This document shows positions 41,228 to 50,965 of a stretch of DNA of 64,000 bases, piece by piece (the first letter of the stretch is position 1; each line of letters starts with the position of its first letter). The DNA is taken from NCBI GenBank assembly GCA_025642065.1, contig JAODUP010000455.1, positions 239,501-303,500 on the forward strand. The letters run 5' to 3'. This stretch comes from Paralvinella palmiformis (Eukaryota > Annelida > Polychaeta > Terebellida > Alvinellidae). The notes under the pieces are model-generated. The model worked only from the letters and a program-made list of their open reading frames with translations. It did not search any database and was not told the DNA's origin. The translations under genes were made by a program, and so were the position numbers.

Positions 41228-43338
41228 ATTTTTGCAGAGAGGCTTGGTATGCCTCAGTTATATTATTTTTTTTCAAAATCAAGTGCTTGAATTAAATTCT
41301 TTATTTTTGTAGATGTATTTCTCTAGATTCATAAACGACTGTTGATGCTTTATGTCAGCAGACAACACATCTGTTTATGAGCAATAATATTTGTTTATAA
41401 GTATAACATTAAAATTACTGAAGGTATTCAGCATCTAATACAAACAGTCCATGATGGGTTAGGTTTTTTTGGACAATGTCCAGACAAAGTCCAGAATTAT
41501 TTAAAAAATAACTTATCTATTTTCTTATTATATTTGTATAAAGAGGTCTAACTGTGTCAGTGCCCAAATTTTTCAGTACAGAAAAATATAAAGCAGAAGG
41601 TAGAACTATTCCAGCAACTGATAGAACAGCTACCAGTACCTAACAAGTTACTTCTGTCATGGATGATAGTACACATGACTCATGTCATAGCTAAGGTGAG
41701 TGAAATGATAAAATTGGGTTGTGCTGGTATTTGGAAATGGAGTGTGGTAAATCATTCGGCTGAGTAGTCAGTTGTGTGTTTCAAGATAATAATTACATTT
41801 TACTTAAAACCTTGTTCTAATATAATTTTCAGAATGTCATATTTCTAAACATGTTGCTGATATTATTTTTGTAATCAGTTGTTGCTAGGTTATTTTGTAG
41901 TTTCCAAACGTTTCCCACTATAGTTTTTTTGTAGTAAAATATGTTGGTACCTATTATTTAATTCCATATTTATTTCTGGAAAACAAAATGGCTTTAGTCT
42001 ACACTGTTTTCATGTTCAGTTAACTATAGTAATTTTTCCAATCACGTCTAATTACTATAAACTTATACTATTGGGTTATTTCAGGAAAAACAAAACAAAA
42101 TGAGTTTACAGAACGTTTCAATTGTATTAAGTCCAACAATGAGGATTAGTCATAGAGTCCTCAACGTCTTGTTTACGTATTCTAGAATACTGTTCAAGGA
42201 TACTGTGCTTAAAAGGTAATCCTGAGAGTAAATGTCATTTAATGTAAAACTTACATACATATGATGTAAAGAAAGAGCAGAATTATAGAGCATAGTCATC
42301 ACACTTATAATAAACTAATACTAGCAGTGTAAAAGGTCAAGGTTTTAAAACACAGATTAACCCCTTCATTATTTTCTGTTATATTTTGAGATGGTTTGCA
42401 GTTGGTGTAATCGAGTTTCTCTTACAGCTGTATATGGCTTTGACCAGTTAATGTATCACTTCATTATTACTGGCTGTGTATATAAAGATGATTGTGTTGA
42501 GTCTGGGTTTAATGTTCTTCTTACTAGATATGTACCTCCGCTGAAGCCAGTCACTTCTAAGTGGTCGTTAGACCTTCCCGAGTCGCCTAGTGCTCTGGAG
42601 GAGGAGCTCTGTAAGCAGGAGTCACTCCTGAACCAGCTTCATGAGGATGTCATGAAGAGGAAGGACACGGATAAAGAGGAACAGCTGTGGGAAGTACAGA
42701 GAGTTGTCACACAGCTGAAGAGAAAGGTACAGCTTGTGTCATGTTATTAGTAAAATCAGTAGTCAACAGATGGCACTGGTTAATTTATCTTGGGAAAACT
42801 TTGAATTATTTAATTAGCATTTTCAACATTTACATCTGTATACTTTCAAGGTGGATGTGGATGTGAGGGAAAAGTGGATGTGTTGTCCACTTTTGAAAAT
42901 GATGATAACCCTAAGTTCTTCGTTTAATGTCTTTCTTCACCCTTCGCTCTCCTGGTACATAGGTCATTGACAACAGTCTTCCAAAGTCTTCTGTCCTGGG
43001 CTTTCTTTTCAAGCTCCCTCCAGCTGTAACCTGTCTTCTTTATGTCTGTCATGAGATCCCTTCTCCACGTATTTCTTGGGCGTCCTCTTTTTCTCTTTCC
43101 CTGTGGGTTCCATGTTAGGGCCTGCCTGGTGATAGTTGATGCTGGTTTCCGGAGTGTGTGACCAATCCACCCCCCCATCGTCTCCTTCTGATCTCATCTC
43201 CAGCATTCTGTTGGTGTGTTTTTGTTTAATATCACACTCAGAAAATTAATGATCCCAGCCAATTTAATTATGATTCTAGTGATTGTCTCTGAGAAAGTAA
43301 AGGATTACCTAAAAAATTATAATTGTGATATATAGAGT

Positions 43339-43379
<41 letters not shown>

Positions 43380-46300
43380 AGTATAGTAAAGATAAGTCAG
43401 TACTTGAAATCTGAATTTCTGTTTTATGCTTCCAAATCTAGTTTATATCTCATGATTCATCTCTAAGTTCATCAATTCTAAGCCTAGATATATTTTCTGT
43501 GTAGATTTTGTGTCAAAATTACATTGTCATCAGATTATTTTATATGTATCACATATACTATTCATTCTCACATTTAAAATAAATAAAATCCTGTAATATC
43601 TTATCTAAAACTACTGAATGTCGTTTTTGTATTTTTCATTAACAGATTAAACTAATGAAGAAGTCGCAAGAGAGGGATTTGGCAAGACAACAGGAAATAC
43701 TGGAACAGAAACAGAACAAAGAGAAACAGGCTGAAGAGGAAACGAAACTGGAACAGAAACGTCCCGAGACAAAGACTGAAACACCACAGCAAGAACAGAC
43801 AAATATATCAGTCAGTGAGACTAAGTCAGATAAAATTGAAGATGAGAAGGAAGCAGAGACAGATGAAAAATCAGAAAGAGATCATGTGGATGATGAAGAT
43901 GTTGATATCAGAATAACACCTTCTAAAGATGAAAGCGAGGAAAAGATGGATACTGGTGCAGATACTGAGGATAAGACTAATCAGCCAGCAGATGAGGAGA
44001 GTCGTGAGGAAATCTGCAAATCTGCAGGTGTATTAGAACAAAAAGAAGGTGATACAAATGATAGCATTCCAGATCAGGTAGACAGTCAGAGTCCGACTGG
44101 GCAAGAGGAGACAGCAGCTGAAGTGTCTGAGAGTTTAACAGAAAAGCCTACTGATGAAAAAACTGTTGATGAAAGGCCACCTGATGACACTGAACAGGAG
44201 GAGCCACCTGAGGAAACCGGACAGATTCCCCAGATGGAGCCACCTGTGTCTTCTGATGGGGAAGAGGAAAATAACAAACCCGCCGAGGACCACAACTTGA
44301 ACATTGAATATCCATCTTTACCTGAGCCTCCTACCTCAAGAAAAGTTTCTACTAGCTCTGATGAAGAGATTCCACAAGAAGAAAGGATTCATGTTGAAGT
44401 GCATGCCGAGGATGAACAGAAGCCTCTTGATTCATCAGGTGTGTACTTCAGATTATAACTATGCTTTCTCAGATCTTACTGCAGTATCCAGCATTGAATT
44501 ATTCTTCTTGCTCTTTTTCTTTTTGTTTATTTGTTGTTTTTTATTGTTTTCTTTCTGTACTTTTCTAGTTTAATTTTTTTAATATTTTACTCCGGTCATG
44601 TACTCATATAACAATTATTGCTTTTGAAGATGTAACCTCTGGTTTAGTTACTAAACACAAAAGTGTGCTTCAGGCAGCCAGATACACCACAAATTGACTC
44701 AGTATTGTTGATTTACTTTTTAATAGTTTTTGTTATCTGTTTACTTTCCATGTTTAATGTTACTAGGAATGCTAACAACTGAATAGGTTATTGATTGTTT
44801 ATCAGGGCTGGAAAAATTGGTAACCTGGATGCCCAGGACTTGTGGATTTTGTCTTTGGGCTAGTGACTGGTCCAGAATATTAGCCCAACTGGATTACTGC
44901 CAGTTAATATTATTCAAAACTCTGGGTTTGTTTAGTGTCAATAGATTTAACATGAACTGATGAAGCTACCAACTTTTGACTCTCTCTTCATTGATGGCTT
45001 AGCCAAGTTGCGGAGGGGGGGGTGATATCCAGAGCTTTTACTTGGAGGGGGAAGGGCGTCAAATTGGCATGCAGATCATAGATGTTAATTATAGAATATC
45101 AATTATATGGTCACAATTTCAAAACTTTTGTGATGACTTGTTGATTTAAAAATAATAAATTGGGGAATTAAAACAAGGGTTCACAGCAAATGTCACAATG
45201 TAACATTTTAATATTTGTTTGAATAATGTGTATTTCAAAGGTGTAGTTCATGAGTATGTTTGATTTATGTTGACATTAACTCTAGAGTTGCCCAACTTGA
45301 GAATCTGGCATTATCTGTTGACTCCAGTGCAGTTTTGCTTGGACTAGTAATTGGGGATGGGGGAGGGGGAGTCTAGTAAACATATTTTGGGCTAGTAAGA
45401 AATTTTGTTGGGCTAGTGGATTTAAATTCTACTAGCCATGGGGCTAGTGAGATGTAGAAAAAAAATCCTGACCCTGTGTTTATATATGGATGTTCATTAT
45501 TCAGTTACATTGTGAGAATGAGGCTTTGCTCAGATTGCTAGATTTTCAAATCAAAATGTACAGTCTCATAGTCATACACTTTATTATGCCTGTAATTATG
45601 CCAGAGTTTAAACTTAACACATCCACATCCTTACATTTTCACCATTACTGATAGGTATCTTTGCAGGTTATGGTGAAATTATACAGTGGTACTTACAAGA
45701 TTAAGGTCCTTTTCAGTTTTATACACTGTTGTATATGAACAATCATTTACAGAAGAGTGTGTCTTACCACAACCTGGTGATTCTGATGAAGATACAGATG
45801 TTGAAAGTTTACAACATCAGTACAATGAACTACTGTTAGAAGAGGAAGAACTACTAGCCATGGGTAGGTAATATAACGATGCAGAAATGTATACTGTGTT
45901 TGTTATAGTGTTTATGATGCCTAATTAGGGTAAGTTACATAATTATATTACAAGCATGTGGCATTATGGCACAACACAATAACATGACAATTAATTTTAA
46001 GCCAGTTTTCCCCTGTTACAAGGCCCATGGATCTTTTGCATTTTATCCAATCTTGGAGATCTACTTTATTCAGTGCATACTCTTTCATATAATTTTCCAC
46101 TACCTAATTCCATGTCTTACCTGGCCTTGCTCTGCCTCTCACACCATCTACCTCATACAACATGCTTCTCTTCACTCAGTCACCGTCATCTTTCCTTAAC
46201 ACATGTCCCAGCCACTTCAACCGATTCCTCTTAACAACTTCAATCTCAATTTTCTCCCTCAGCTCTACACTCAGTACCTTATTCCTCAGAGACATCCTCC

Positions 46301-48552
46301 ACAGCATTCTCATCTCCACACAAATCATCCTGACATCCATACACCATTGCAGCACTCCTCAAACAAGTCAAATACACCTTCCCTTTTAACTTCAGTGATT
46401 CATCCTTCCTTGTCAAGATCTCTGACATCTCTCTTATCTTTCCCCATTCACAATGCACTCTCCCCACTAATGCTGAATAAGCACCTCCATCTCTCAGCCA
46501 CCAACACCAAATCATCCACATACAACATCCATGACAATCACTCCCTGGCCTCACATATCAGTGCTTTCATAACAACCACAAATAATAATGGACTCGGCAG
46601 TGCTTCCCGATGTGCCTCCACCTTAAACTCTTCACTGTTCTCATCTTTTGTTTTCACCACTGTCCTCACATTATCATACATGGTCAATACCTCTTTCACC
46701 ATTCATTCTTCAACCGCCAGTTTCTTCAGTGCCCATTAAACCATTTTTCTTGTCACTTTATCGAATGCCTTCTCCAATTCCACAAATGCATAAAATGGTG
46801 TTGTCGTACTACAAATATTTCAATGGTCATCCCTTTCCCAGGTATAAATCCAAATCGTTTTCCATCAGTAAACACTTTTTCTCTTAACCTTTTTCTCCAA
46901 AACCCTCTCCAATCCCCCATTCCATGTTCTAACAGCTATATCACCCAATAGAGCCCACACTCCATGGCATTATGGAAGGAATAATACGTTTTCTGACAAA
47001 GTAAGAAAATGATGTTGAAGAACCAAGTAAATTTTACTCATCTTAATAAATCTCCCTTTTCATAATGTGAAGTATTGCTGTTTAGGTTGCATGGTATATA
47101 CCTAGCAATTCTCAAAATATATTTCAGATTTTTTTTGACATTCACATGATTGTGTCCTATCAACTAATTTGTTTTGTTTGGCAATATAGAATGTTCAGCT
47201 TCTGCTAGACGATGAGCATATAATAATAATAATGGCCGAAATGGCAGTTTTTAACGTGGCTGGCAACCTCAAATCAGTGAGACACATACGGTCTGTAATT
47301 TATAGCTTCCCCACTGAAACTAATTCTAAAGAATTTAGAATATATGGCATGTTTGGTGGAGAAAACCTTGCCAGTTGCCTGGGTGAATGAAAAACTCCTA
47401 CTATAGTGCCATGGCTGAGGTGCAAACCTGCAACCTCCCAGACAGAATGACCATAGCCATAGGTAAATAGTCTCATGCTCTACCCATGAGGCCAAAGAGG
47501 TGTATTTACCAAATATATTTGATTATTACAGGGATGAGAGTTTTTTTATTTTTACTGATTTCTGTTTTTCCATAGTCAAAAATTACTTTTTGGAGATTGG
47601 ATTGATGATTTGAAAATTTTTCTCTTGCCACTCTGTTATTCTCAGATTATCCTAAAAATACACAAATCCAAATTTCCCCCCACACCCCTAGATATGGCTC
47701 ACTTTCCTGCTTTACAGGATTTTTTTCAAAGGCCACACTCATGCCTGTAATATCACGGCAATTGTCACATGATCAAATGTTGATTTAATTGAGAACATTT
47801 CTCTAATAACCAACAGAGTCATTTGAATGTTCTGGGAATGTTTTTTTCCTTAAATGCAAAATAATTTGATGCTTTTTTGCCAAAATAGAAACTTATTTGT
47901 CATGTAAATTTCAGAACTGATATACTAATAAGTAGCAATGTTGAACATTGTGAAATAGTAATTATCCCATATTACTACGATGCCGTGTTTGTAAAAAAGA
48001 ATTATTAACACCTAATATCTCTTTTGTGTATTCAGGTGATGAGCTGAGGCAGAAGATTGAAACAGAACAGAGTGAAATTGGGCGTCTTCATCAGGAAATT
48101 GCTGAGCTGAAGTCAATACGTGAGGATCTGTATGACAGCGATGAAATATCCTCTGACAGCAGTGAAGATATTGAGGATGAAGATGACCTTCTGGATATGT
48201 TGAAAGAGCTAACTCTTAAGAATCAACAACTTGAGGCATGTTGCTTAGCCGTAATTCTGTTAGTAATAACAGTTTTAAAACTATACTTGAGTAGTATTAA
48301 AGAAAGAATGAAAAGAAAACCCATTTTTCTCACATTTGAATCACTTTATTTAGTGACGCTGTTGATGTAACTGCTACTTTTCAGGTTGAGAACCAGGATC
48401 TTTCTGCTAAGATACAGCAGGAGAGGCAAGTTTGTCTCAATGTCAAGGTTCAGATCCGGATGATACAACAGCGCCAGCTGGAGTCATCGGGTGGTATGTT
48501 GCTCATGGATGGCATATCAGAAAGAGAAGCACTGATTGAAAGTTTGTTATAG
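21419..48552 (+). CDS. RALBP1: RalA-binding protein 1 (RLIP76), RhoGAP and Ral effector
   Basis: Joined exons: 21419-21497, 26812-26953, 27585-27666, 34712-34913, 39500-39628, 40118-40321, 41577-41695, 42085-42215, 42528-42726, 43646-44438, 45753-45863, 48036-48235, 48385-48552. All phases agree; 852 residues against about 655 in human. Residues 1-168 are basic and charged, with the family motif FPGLYR at 12-17. The RhoGAP domain is about 178-362, with GIYRISG (arginine finger R220) and the conserved N329 in NVSIVLSPT. The Ral-binding helical hairpin is about 386-429 and keeps H401, W417 and R421 (LWEVQR). An acidic insertion (about 444-690) is followed by C-terminal coiled coil. Known role: effector of GTP-Ral, GAP for CDC42/RAC1, scaffold in receptor endocytosis with REPS/AP2 and in mitochondrial fission. 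The last intron has a GC donor. The start codon has A at -3 and is preceded by an overlapping uORF. Confidence 0.95.
21985..22100 (+). repeat. Degraded tRNA-derived SINE fragment, family 3-like
   Basis: GAGCATTGCGCTGCAGAC and B-box-like TTTAAATCCAACTC resemble the copies at 52530 and 58660. It is in RALBP1 intron 1. Confidence 0.4.
22654..22696. repeat. (TA)n microsatellite
   Basis: About 21 TA units followed by a short AG-rich tract in RALBP1 intron 1. Confidence 0.95.
23394..23606. repeat. Local duplication, unit 1
   Basis: Matches 24378-24624 in order and orientation: TATTAGATACCAGTA, TTTCTCGA, CCAGTATTTGTTTTGA, AAACTCATCCTCTCTAA, GGCTTATCATCAAAATCATC, GTGAAAAACGA. RALBP1 intron 1. Confidence 0.75.
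23654..23905. repeat. Two-unit tandem repeat, period about 123 bp
   Basis: ATAGGTCCT then TTTTTAGTAGGAA, CTCCTACT, TGGGTTAGATCTCCTA and CTAATTGTCAATCCATTATA occur twice in a row, from 23654 and from 23777. Related CTCCTACTTT blocks recur at about 24125-24180. Confidence 0.75.
24378..24624. repeat. Local duplication, unit 2
   Basis: Partner of 23394-23606, with about 35 extra bases (CTCCTGCCATACAGATTCAG region). Both may be copies of one dispersed repeat or a segmental duplication about 1 kb apart. Confidence 0.75.
25092..25250 (-). mobile_element. 5'-truncated LINE 3' end (family L), inverted
   Basis: On the minus strand: end of a reverse-transcriptase frame, then TTGTACAGCGCCTTTGAATGG and a (TTA)n tail. 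Same family as 27800-28296 and 63717-64000. It is cut at its 5' side near the codons for ...MRCLLKILNLF-like sequence. Confidence 0.7.
27800..28296 (+). mobile_element. 5'-truncated non-LTR retrotransposon, C-terminal end of ORF2 (family L)
   Basis: An intact 113-codon frame (27814-28155) reads LHWLPVRQPIHFKILL, then SYGDCAFSVAAPTLWNRLP and FKSLLKTHLFKVAF, the characteristic C-terminal tail of ORF2 from jockey/CR1/L2-group LINEs. It is followed by a short 3'UTR (TTGTACAGCGCC...GGGCGCTTTATTAAATA) and a (TTA)n tail. RALBP1 intron 3, sense orientation. The copy is a fragment without the reverse-transcriptase catalytic region. Confidence 0.85.
28389..28456. repeat. GATA-type microsatellite
   Basis: TAGATAGATAGATAGA followed by impure AGGT/AGAC/GAGA units about 100 bp after the LINE tail. 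Confidence 0.85.
29119..29310 (+). repeat. tRNA-derived SINE, family 1
   Basis: GTGGTCTAACGGTAGCATG (A box) and GTTCGGATCTCC (B box), then CATTACCTTTGGAGGTCACTC and CCCATTTAGCCTAC. It ends in a (CAT)n tail at 29287-29304. RALBP1 intron 3. Confidence 0.8.
29567..29597. repeat. (AAT)n microsatellite
   Basis: About ten AAT units in RALBP1 intron 3. Confidence 0.9.
31388..31533. mobile_element. 146-bp hairpin MITE
   Basis: Nearly the whole element is one inverted repeat. The left arm GTTACAGATAATCTGTATAA continues TCAGGTAATAAGTATATTACC. The right arm, read in reverse, is GTTACAGTTAATCTGTATAA continuing TCACGTAATATGTATATTACC. No clear target duplication is seen. RALBP1 intron 3, no coding capacity. 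Confidence 0.75.
34039..34070. repeat. (TC)n microsatellite
   Basis: About 15 TC units followed by TGCG/TG units. RALBP1 intron 3, about 640 bp before exon 4. Confidence 0.9.
35749..35970. repeat. GTGA tetranucleotide and GGT trinucleotide satellite block
   Basis: GAGT/GTGA units run from 35749 to 35861, (GGT)n from about 35864 to 35911, then degenerate GTGA/CAGT units to about 35970. The long minus-strand open frame across it is only the repeat's translation (Thr and His-Ser-Leu-Thr runs) and is not a gene. Confidence 0.9.
36761..36807. repeat. (TC)n(TG)n compound microsatellite
   Basis: TC units pass directly into TG units. RALBP1 intron 4. Confidence 0.9.
37076..37180. repeat. (TG)n(TA)n compound microsatellite, about 105 bp
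   Basis: TG tract to 37102, then TA units with one interruption (TAGTATAT) to 37180. RALBP1 intron 4. Confidence 0.95.
37979..38033. repeat. (TG)n(TA)n microsatellite
   Basis: TG then about 21 TA units. RALBP1 intron 4. Confidence 0.95.
38440..38730 (-). repeat. Possible retroelement fragment
   Basis: A locally GC-richer stretch in RALBP1 intron 4. It includes CTCCAGGGCTCCCCACCC, TGACCCAAAGAGCTATGTCC and a GAAGAAGAAGA end. It differs sharply in composition from the intron around it and carries a short open frame on the minus strand (38389-38613). This looks like part of a dispersed element, but I cannot assign a family. Confidence 0.3.
41184..41223. repeat. (TA)n microsatellite
   Basis: About 19 TA units in RALBP1 intron 6. 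Confidence 0.95.
42915..43205 (-). mobile_element. Non-LTR retrotransposon fragment, C-terminal tail of ORF2 (family R)
   Basis: The minus strand encodes GHTLRKP...ALTWNPQGKRKRGRPRNTW then GYSWRELEKKAQDRRLWKTV, the conserved GH.LR / GKRKRGRP..TWRR tail of invertebrate LINE ORF2 proteins. The frame 42924-43178 is open, but the copy is a fragment in RALBP1 intron 9, antisense to the gene. Confidence 0.8.
43339..43378. repeat. (TG)n microsatellite
   Basis: About 20 TG units in RALBP1 intron 9. Confidence 0.95.
43646..44438 (+). other. RALBP1: RALBP1 exon 10, long acidic low-complexity insertion
   Basis: This 793-nt exon encodes residues 430-694. After a short helical start (IKLMKKSQERDLARQQEI) it is dominated by Glu, Asp, Lys, Thr, Ser, Pro and Gln, with many acidic Ser/Thr sites of casein-kinase-2 type (for example SSDGEEE, STSSDEE). 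It separates the Ral-binding hairpin from the C-terminal coiled coil, which in the vertebrate protein are nearly adjacent. The frame is open throughout and joins in phase with both neighbours, so it is coding rather than a retained intron. Confidence 0.85.
44803..45476. mobile_element. hAT-like non-autonomous element, about 674 bp
   Basis: Begins CAGGGCTGGAAAAATT and ends AAAAAAAATCCTGACCCTG, CAGGG-type inverted ends. TGTTTAT lies on both sides (44796-44802 and 45477-45483, offset by one base), a probable target duplication. Inside are repeated GGGCTAGTG/CTAGCCC blocks near both ends. RALBP1 intron 10, no transposase frame. Confidence 0.7.
46000..46960 (-). pseudogene. Degenerate non-LTR retrotransposon reverse transcriptase (family R2)
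   Basis: The minus strand reads, with several stops and frame changes, a palm segment FVELEKAFDKV, then MLYVDDLVLVAE (the YVDD catalytic box), then LTRKDESLKLKGKVYLTCLRSA and RNRLKWLGHVLRKDD. The order is that of a LINE ORF2 reverse transcriptase C-terminal half. It is in RALBP1 intron 11, antisense, and clearly dead. The plus-strand open frames here are its complement. Confidence 0.85.
47275..47500 (-). repeat. tRNA-derived SINE, family 2, inverted
   Basis: On the minus strand: TGGCCTCATGGGTAGAGCAT (A box), GGTTGCAGGTTTGCACCTC (B box region), then CAACTGGCAAGGTTTTCTCC, matching the copy at 13644. Confidence 0.7.
48236..48384 (+). other. RALBP1: GC-AG intron in RALBP1 (intron 12)
   Basis: The reading frame requires the exon to end at CTTGAG|GCATGT (48235/48236) and resume after TTTTCAG at 48385. 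The nearest GT (at 48240) would leave phase 1 and create an immediate TGA. GC is the commonest non-GT donor, but this site is weak because position +4 onward departs from GCAAGT. Reading through adds 44 hydrophobic-rich codons before a stop at 48368-48370. Confidence 0.75.
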
Positions 48553-48925
48553 AGGAATAATAAATAAATAAAGGTGTATAATTAATATTTCCTTGGCTGA
48601 AATGTAGTTAATGTCTGTATTATGATGATATAAATAATGATCTTAGTTGATGTGCTAACCCTGTGTTGTTATAGTGTAGATAACAACAAAGCATTTTAAA
48701 CATCTATGTTCATTAAGATCATGTTATAATGTGCAAATGTTTCCCTTTGTTGAGTCCTGGCTATGATGTTTGATGATTATTAAGAAGTTGGTTAATAAGG
48801 TGGTTAAAAGTAGTGTGTGTGTGTGTGTGTGTGGGTATGTCTTGTTTTTGTCATCTTAAAGCAACTATCTATATGTATATACACGGTTATAGAATTCTTG
48901 TCATTTATCAGTAAAGTAATAAATG
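48553..48925 (+). other. RALBP1: RALBP1 3'UTR region with AATAAA signals
   Basis: AATAAA occurs at once after the stop (48559-48572, three overlapping copies) and again at 48918-48923. The first would give a 3'UTR of only a few tens of bases, so the later one may be the main site. This is not resolvable from sequence. Confidence 0.4.
48811..48832. repeat. (TG)n microsatellite
   Basis: Short TG tract downstream of RALBP1. Confidence 0.85.
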
Positions 48926-49085
48926 GAGAAAACTATAAGAAGTTGATTACTGAATATCTGATTGTGATGGTTTGATGTGATAAATCCCTATATTCAACCA
49001 TTGTCACTTTTGGACTAGAAGATGGATCAACTCAACTGGATTAGTTACATGTATGTCATGACTTAGGTATTCACATTCAGCTCAA

Positions 49086-49088
<3 letters not shown>

Positions 49089-49116
<28 letters not shown>
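49089..49116. repeat. (TA)n microsatellite
   Basis: Short TA tract in the RALBP1/receptor intergenic region; similar tracts lie at 50316-50343 and 50503-50525. Confidence 0.9.
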
Positions 49117-49119
<3 letters not shown>

Positions 49120-49405
49120 TATGTCAAGTGATATTTATTAACAATATTTCATATGGTGCTATTGAGTAATACAGCAGACTTACTTTCACATTCTACCAAA
49201 TACCATCTCAACTTTTACGTGTAATCACCTAGGTAGGTATTCAGTTTCCTCTGTAAGTATATCCCCCCCCTGAATGTTGAGGGATGCTAAAAGTTCAGTT
49301 AAATATCTTTTTCGAGTTTACACAATATATCCACCAATCAGAGTAGTAAGTATTTTACATAGAAATAAAAACAGCCATTGTGTAATTAATGGTTATGGCT
49401 TTATC

Positions 49406-49760
49406 ATGGGTTAATTCAATTCCGGAATTGGAATTGATTATTTAAAAAAATGGAATTGATAGAATTGGAATTGAAGTTTCCTACAACAAATTAAATCCAC
49501 AAATTAATTTACCATTCAAATTTTTAATTTAGAAATATTTCTTCCATGAAAATCCTACTTGGAATATAAACTACTCAGAGTAGGTTATCCAAGTAGGTAC
49601 TCGGAGTACCTAATCATGGTAAAAAGAAGTAAATAAAAAAAGAATCTGTAAAAAACAGGATTGGGATTGGATTTGATACAATTGGAATTGATCAATTTAA
49701 TTTGGAATTGACCAAATGGAATTGAATGGAATTGACAAAATGGAATTGACCCATGTCTGG
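49406..49760 (+). repeat. GGAATTGA/palindromic-core dispersed repeat, copy 3 (most complete)
   Basis: About 355 bp. The left end is ATGGGTTAATTCAATTCCGG and the right end is GGAATTGACCCATGTCTGG, the inverse of the left end of copy 1 (CCAGACATGGG). The core has ATCCACAAATTAATTTACC, AGAAATATTTCTTCCATG and the inverted arms near TACTTGGAATATAAACTACTC. Confidence 0.75.
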
Positions 49761-50309
49761 ACTTTATTGAAGAATATATAATATCGTAAAACTACACTTT
49801 CTTTTTATTTTCTCTGCTGTTGGCTGCTAGGGTTGTGAATAAGTTAAGTTGCGATACCACAGATGGCTGTATTTTTGTGTTGATGACAGATGGTCAGTGT
49901 TTGATGGGGTGAATTAAAAATGTGATCCACTTCATTTAATTTTGTTCATATGTGAGCATAAATACTCTATGAAGAAGTTGAAGTTTATTGATATGACAGT
50001 CACCTTAAAGTGCATATTTTGTTAAGTTACTTCACTTCAGACCACTACAATAGTTGCAAATGTTGGTCACTTTGTTTTAATTTAAAGCAAATGTTGTTTT
50101 TTAGGTATACACGTCTGACATATAATTATAACTGACAAAAAATATATCTGGGAAAAAAAATCTGACAAAATAATATATCTGACAAAAACAATATTAAGCT
50201 AAGCCTAAGTCACTTATCTGATAGAGGCAATAGTAGTATTACTTTAAAATATGTCTTTTAGCTGATTTTGCCATCCAGATTATATGTGTACCATAAATGT
50301 ATTTGTGGA

Positions 50310-50345
<36 letters not shown>

Positions 50346-50717
50346 TACACACTGAAATAACCTACCCAATGGACTCCCAAGATGCCATACAGAAATTCCA
50401 AATAGAATAAGAATATGCAGGCACATTGTCAGTCCAGTCATATGGGGCTAGTTTGGATATTGTTATCCTAGTACTTTCTATAGTATAAATCCACATTCAC
50501 TCTATATATATATATATATATATATAAAAAATGAAGACATCGTTATAGACTGATACCTTACAAAACAAATATATTAACTATGAACTTCCTAGACAATAAA
50601 AACAGATAAATATCATCAAGTGGACCCTTTCTATATGTATCTACTGGAGGGCTTTCCGATGACACAAAGGTTAAAATACTGCACTGTAAATCTTCACGTT
50701 GTGGGATTTGTTTCCTC

Positions 50718-50965
50718 AACCATATGTCTAGAGAGAGATACCCCTCGTGCATATGTCTCTAGAGATACCCCTCAGCCATATGTCTCAAAGAGATAGCCAT
50801 CATCCATATGTCTCTAAGAAGATACCCCATCAGTCATATGTCGCTAAGAAGATACCTCTCAACCATATATCTCTAGGGAGATATCCCTCAACCACATGTA
50901 TTTAGGGAGATATCCCTCTGCCATATGTCTCTAGGGAGATACATCTCAGTCATATGTCCCAACTG
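50718..50965. repeat. Minisatellite, unit about 30-36 bp, about 8 copies
   Basis: Units follow the pattern CATATGTCTCTAGGGAGATA plus CCCCTCAGC, with variable spacing. The last unit passes into CCCAACTGTGACCAATGCAG, a segment related to the repeats at 24770 and 24925. Confidence 0.85.

Noticed and set aside
46203..46739. 178-codon plus-strand open frame and neighbours
   Set aside because: These are complements of a degenerate LINE reverse transcriptase on the minus strand, whose YVDD box and conserved tail are recognisable.
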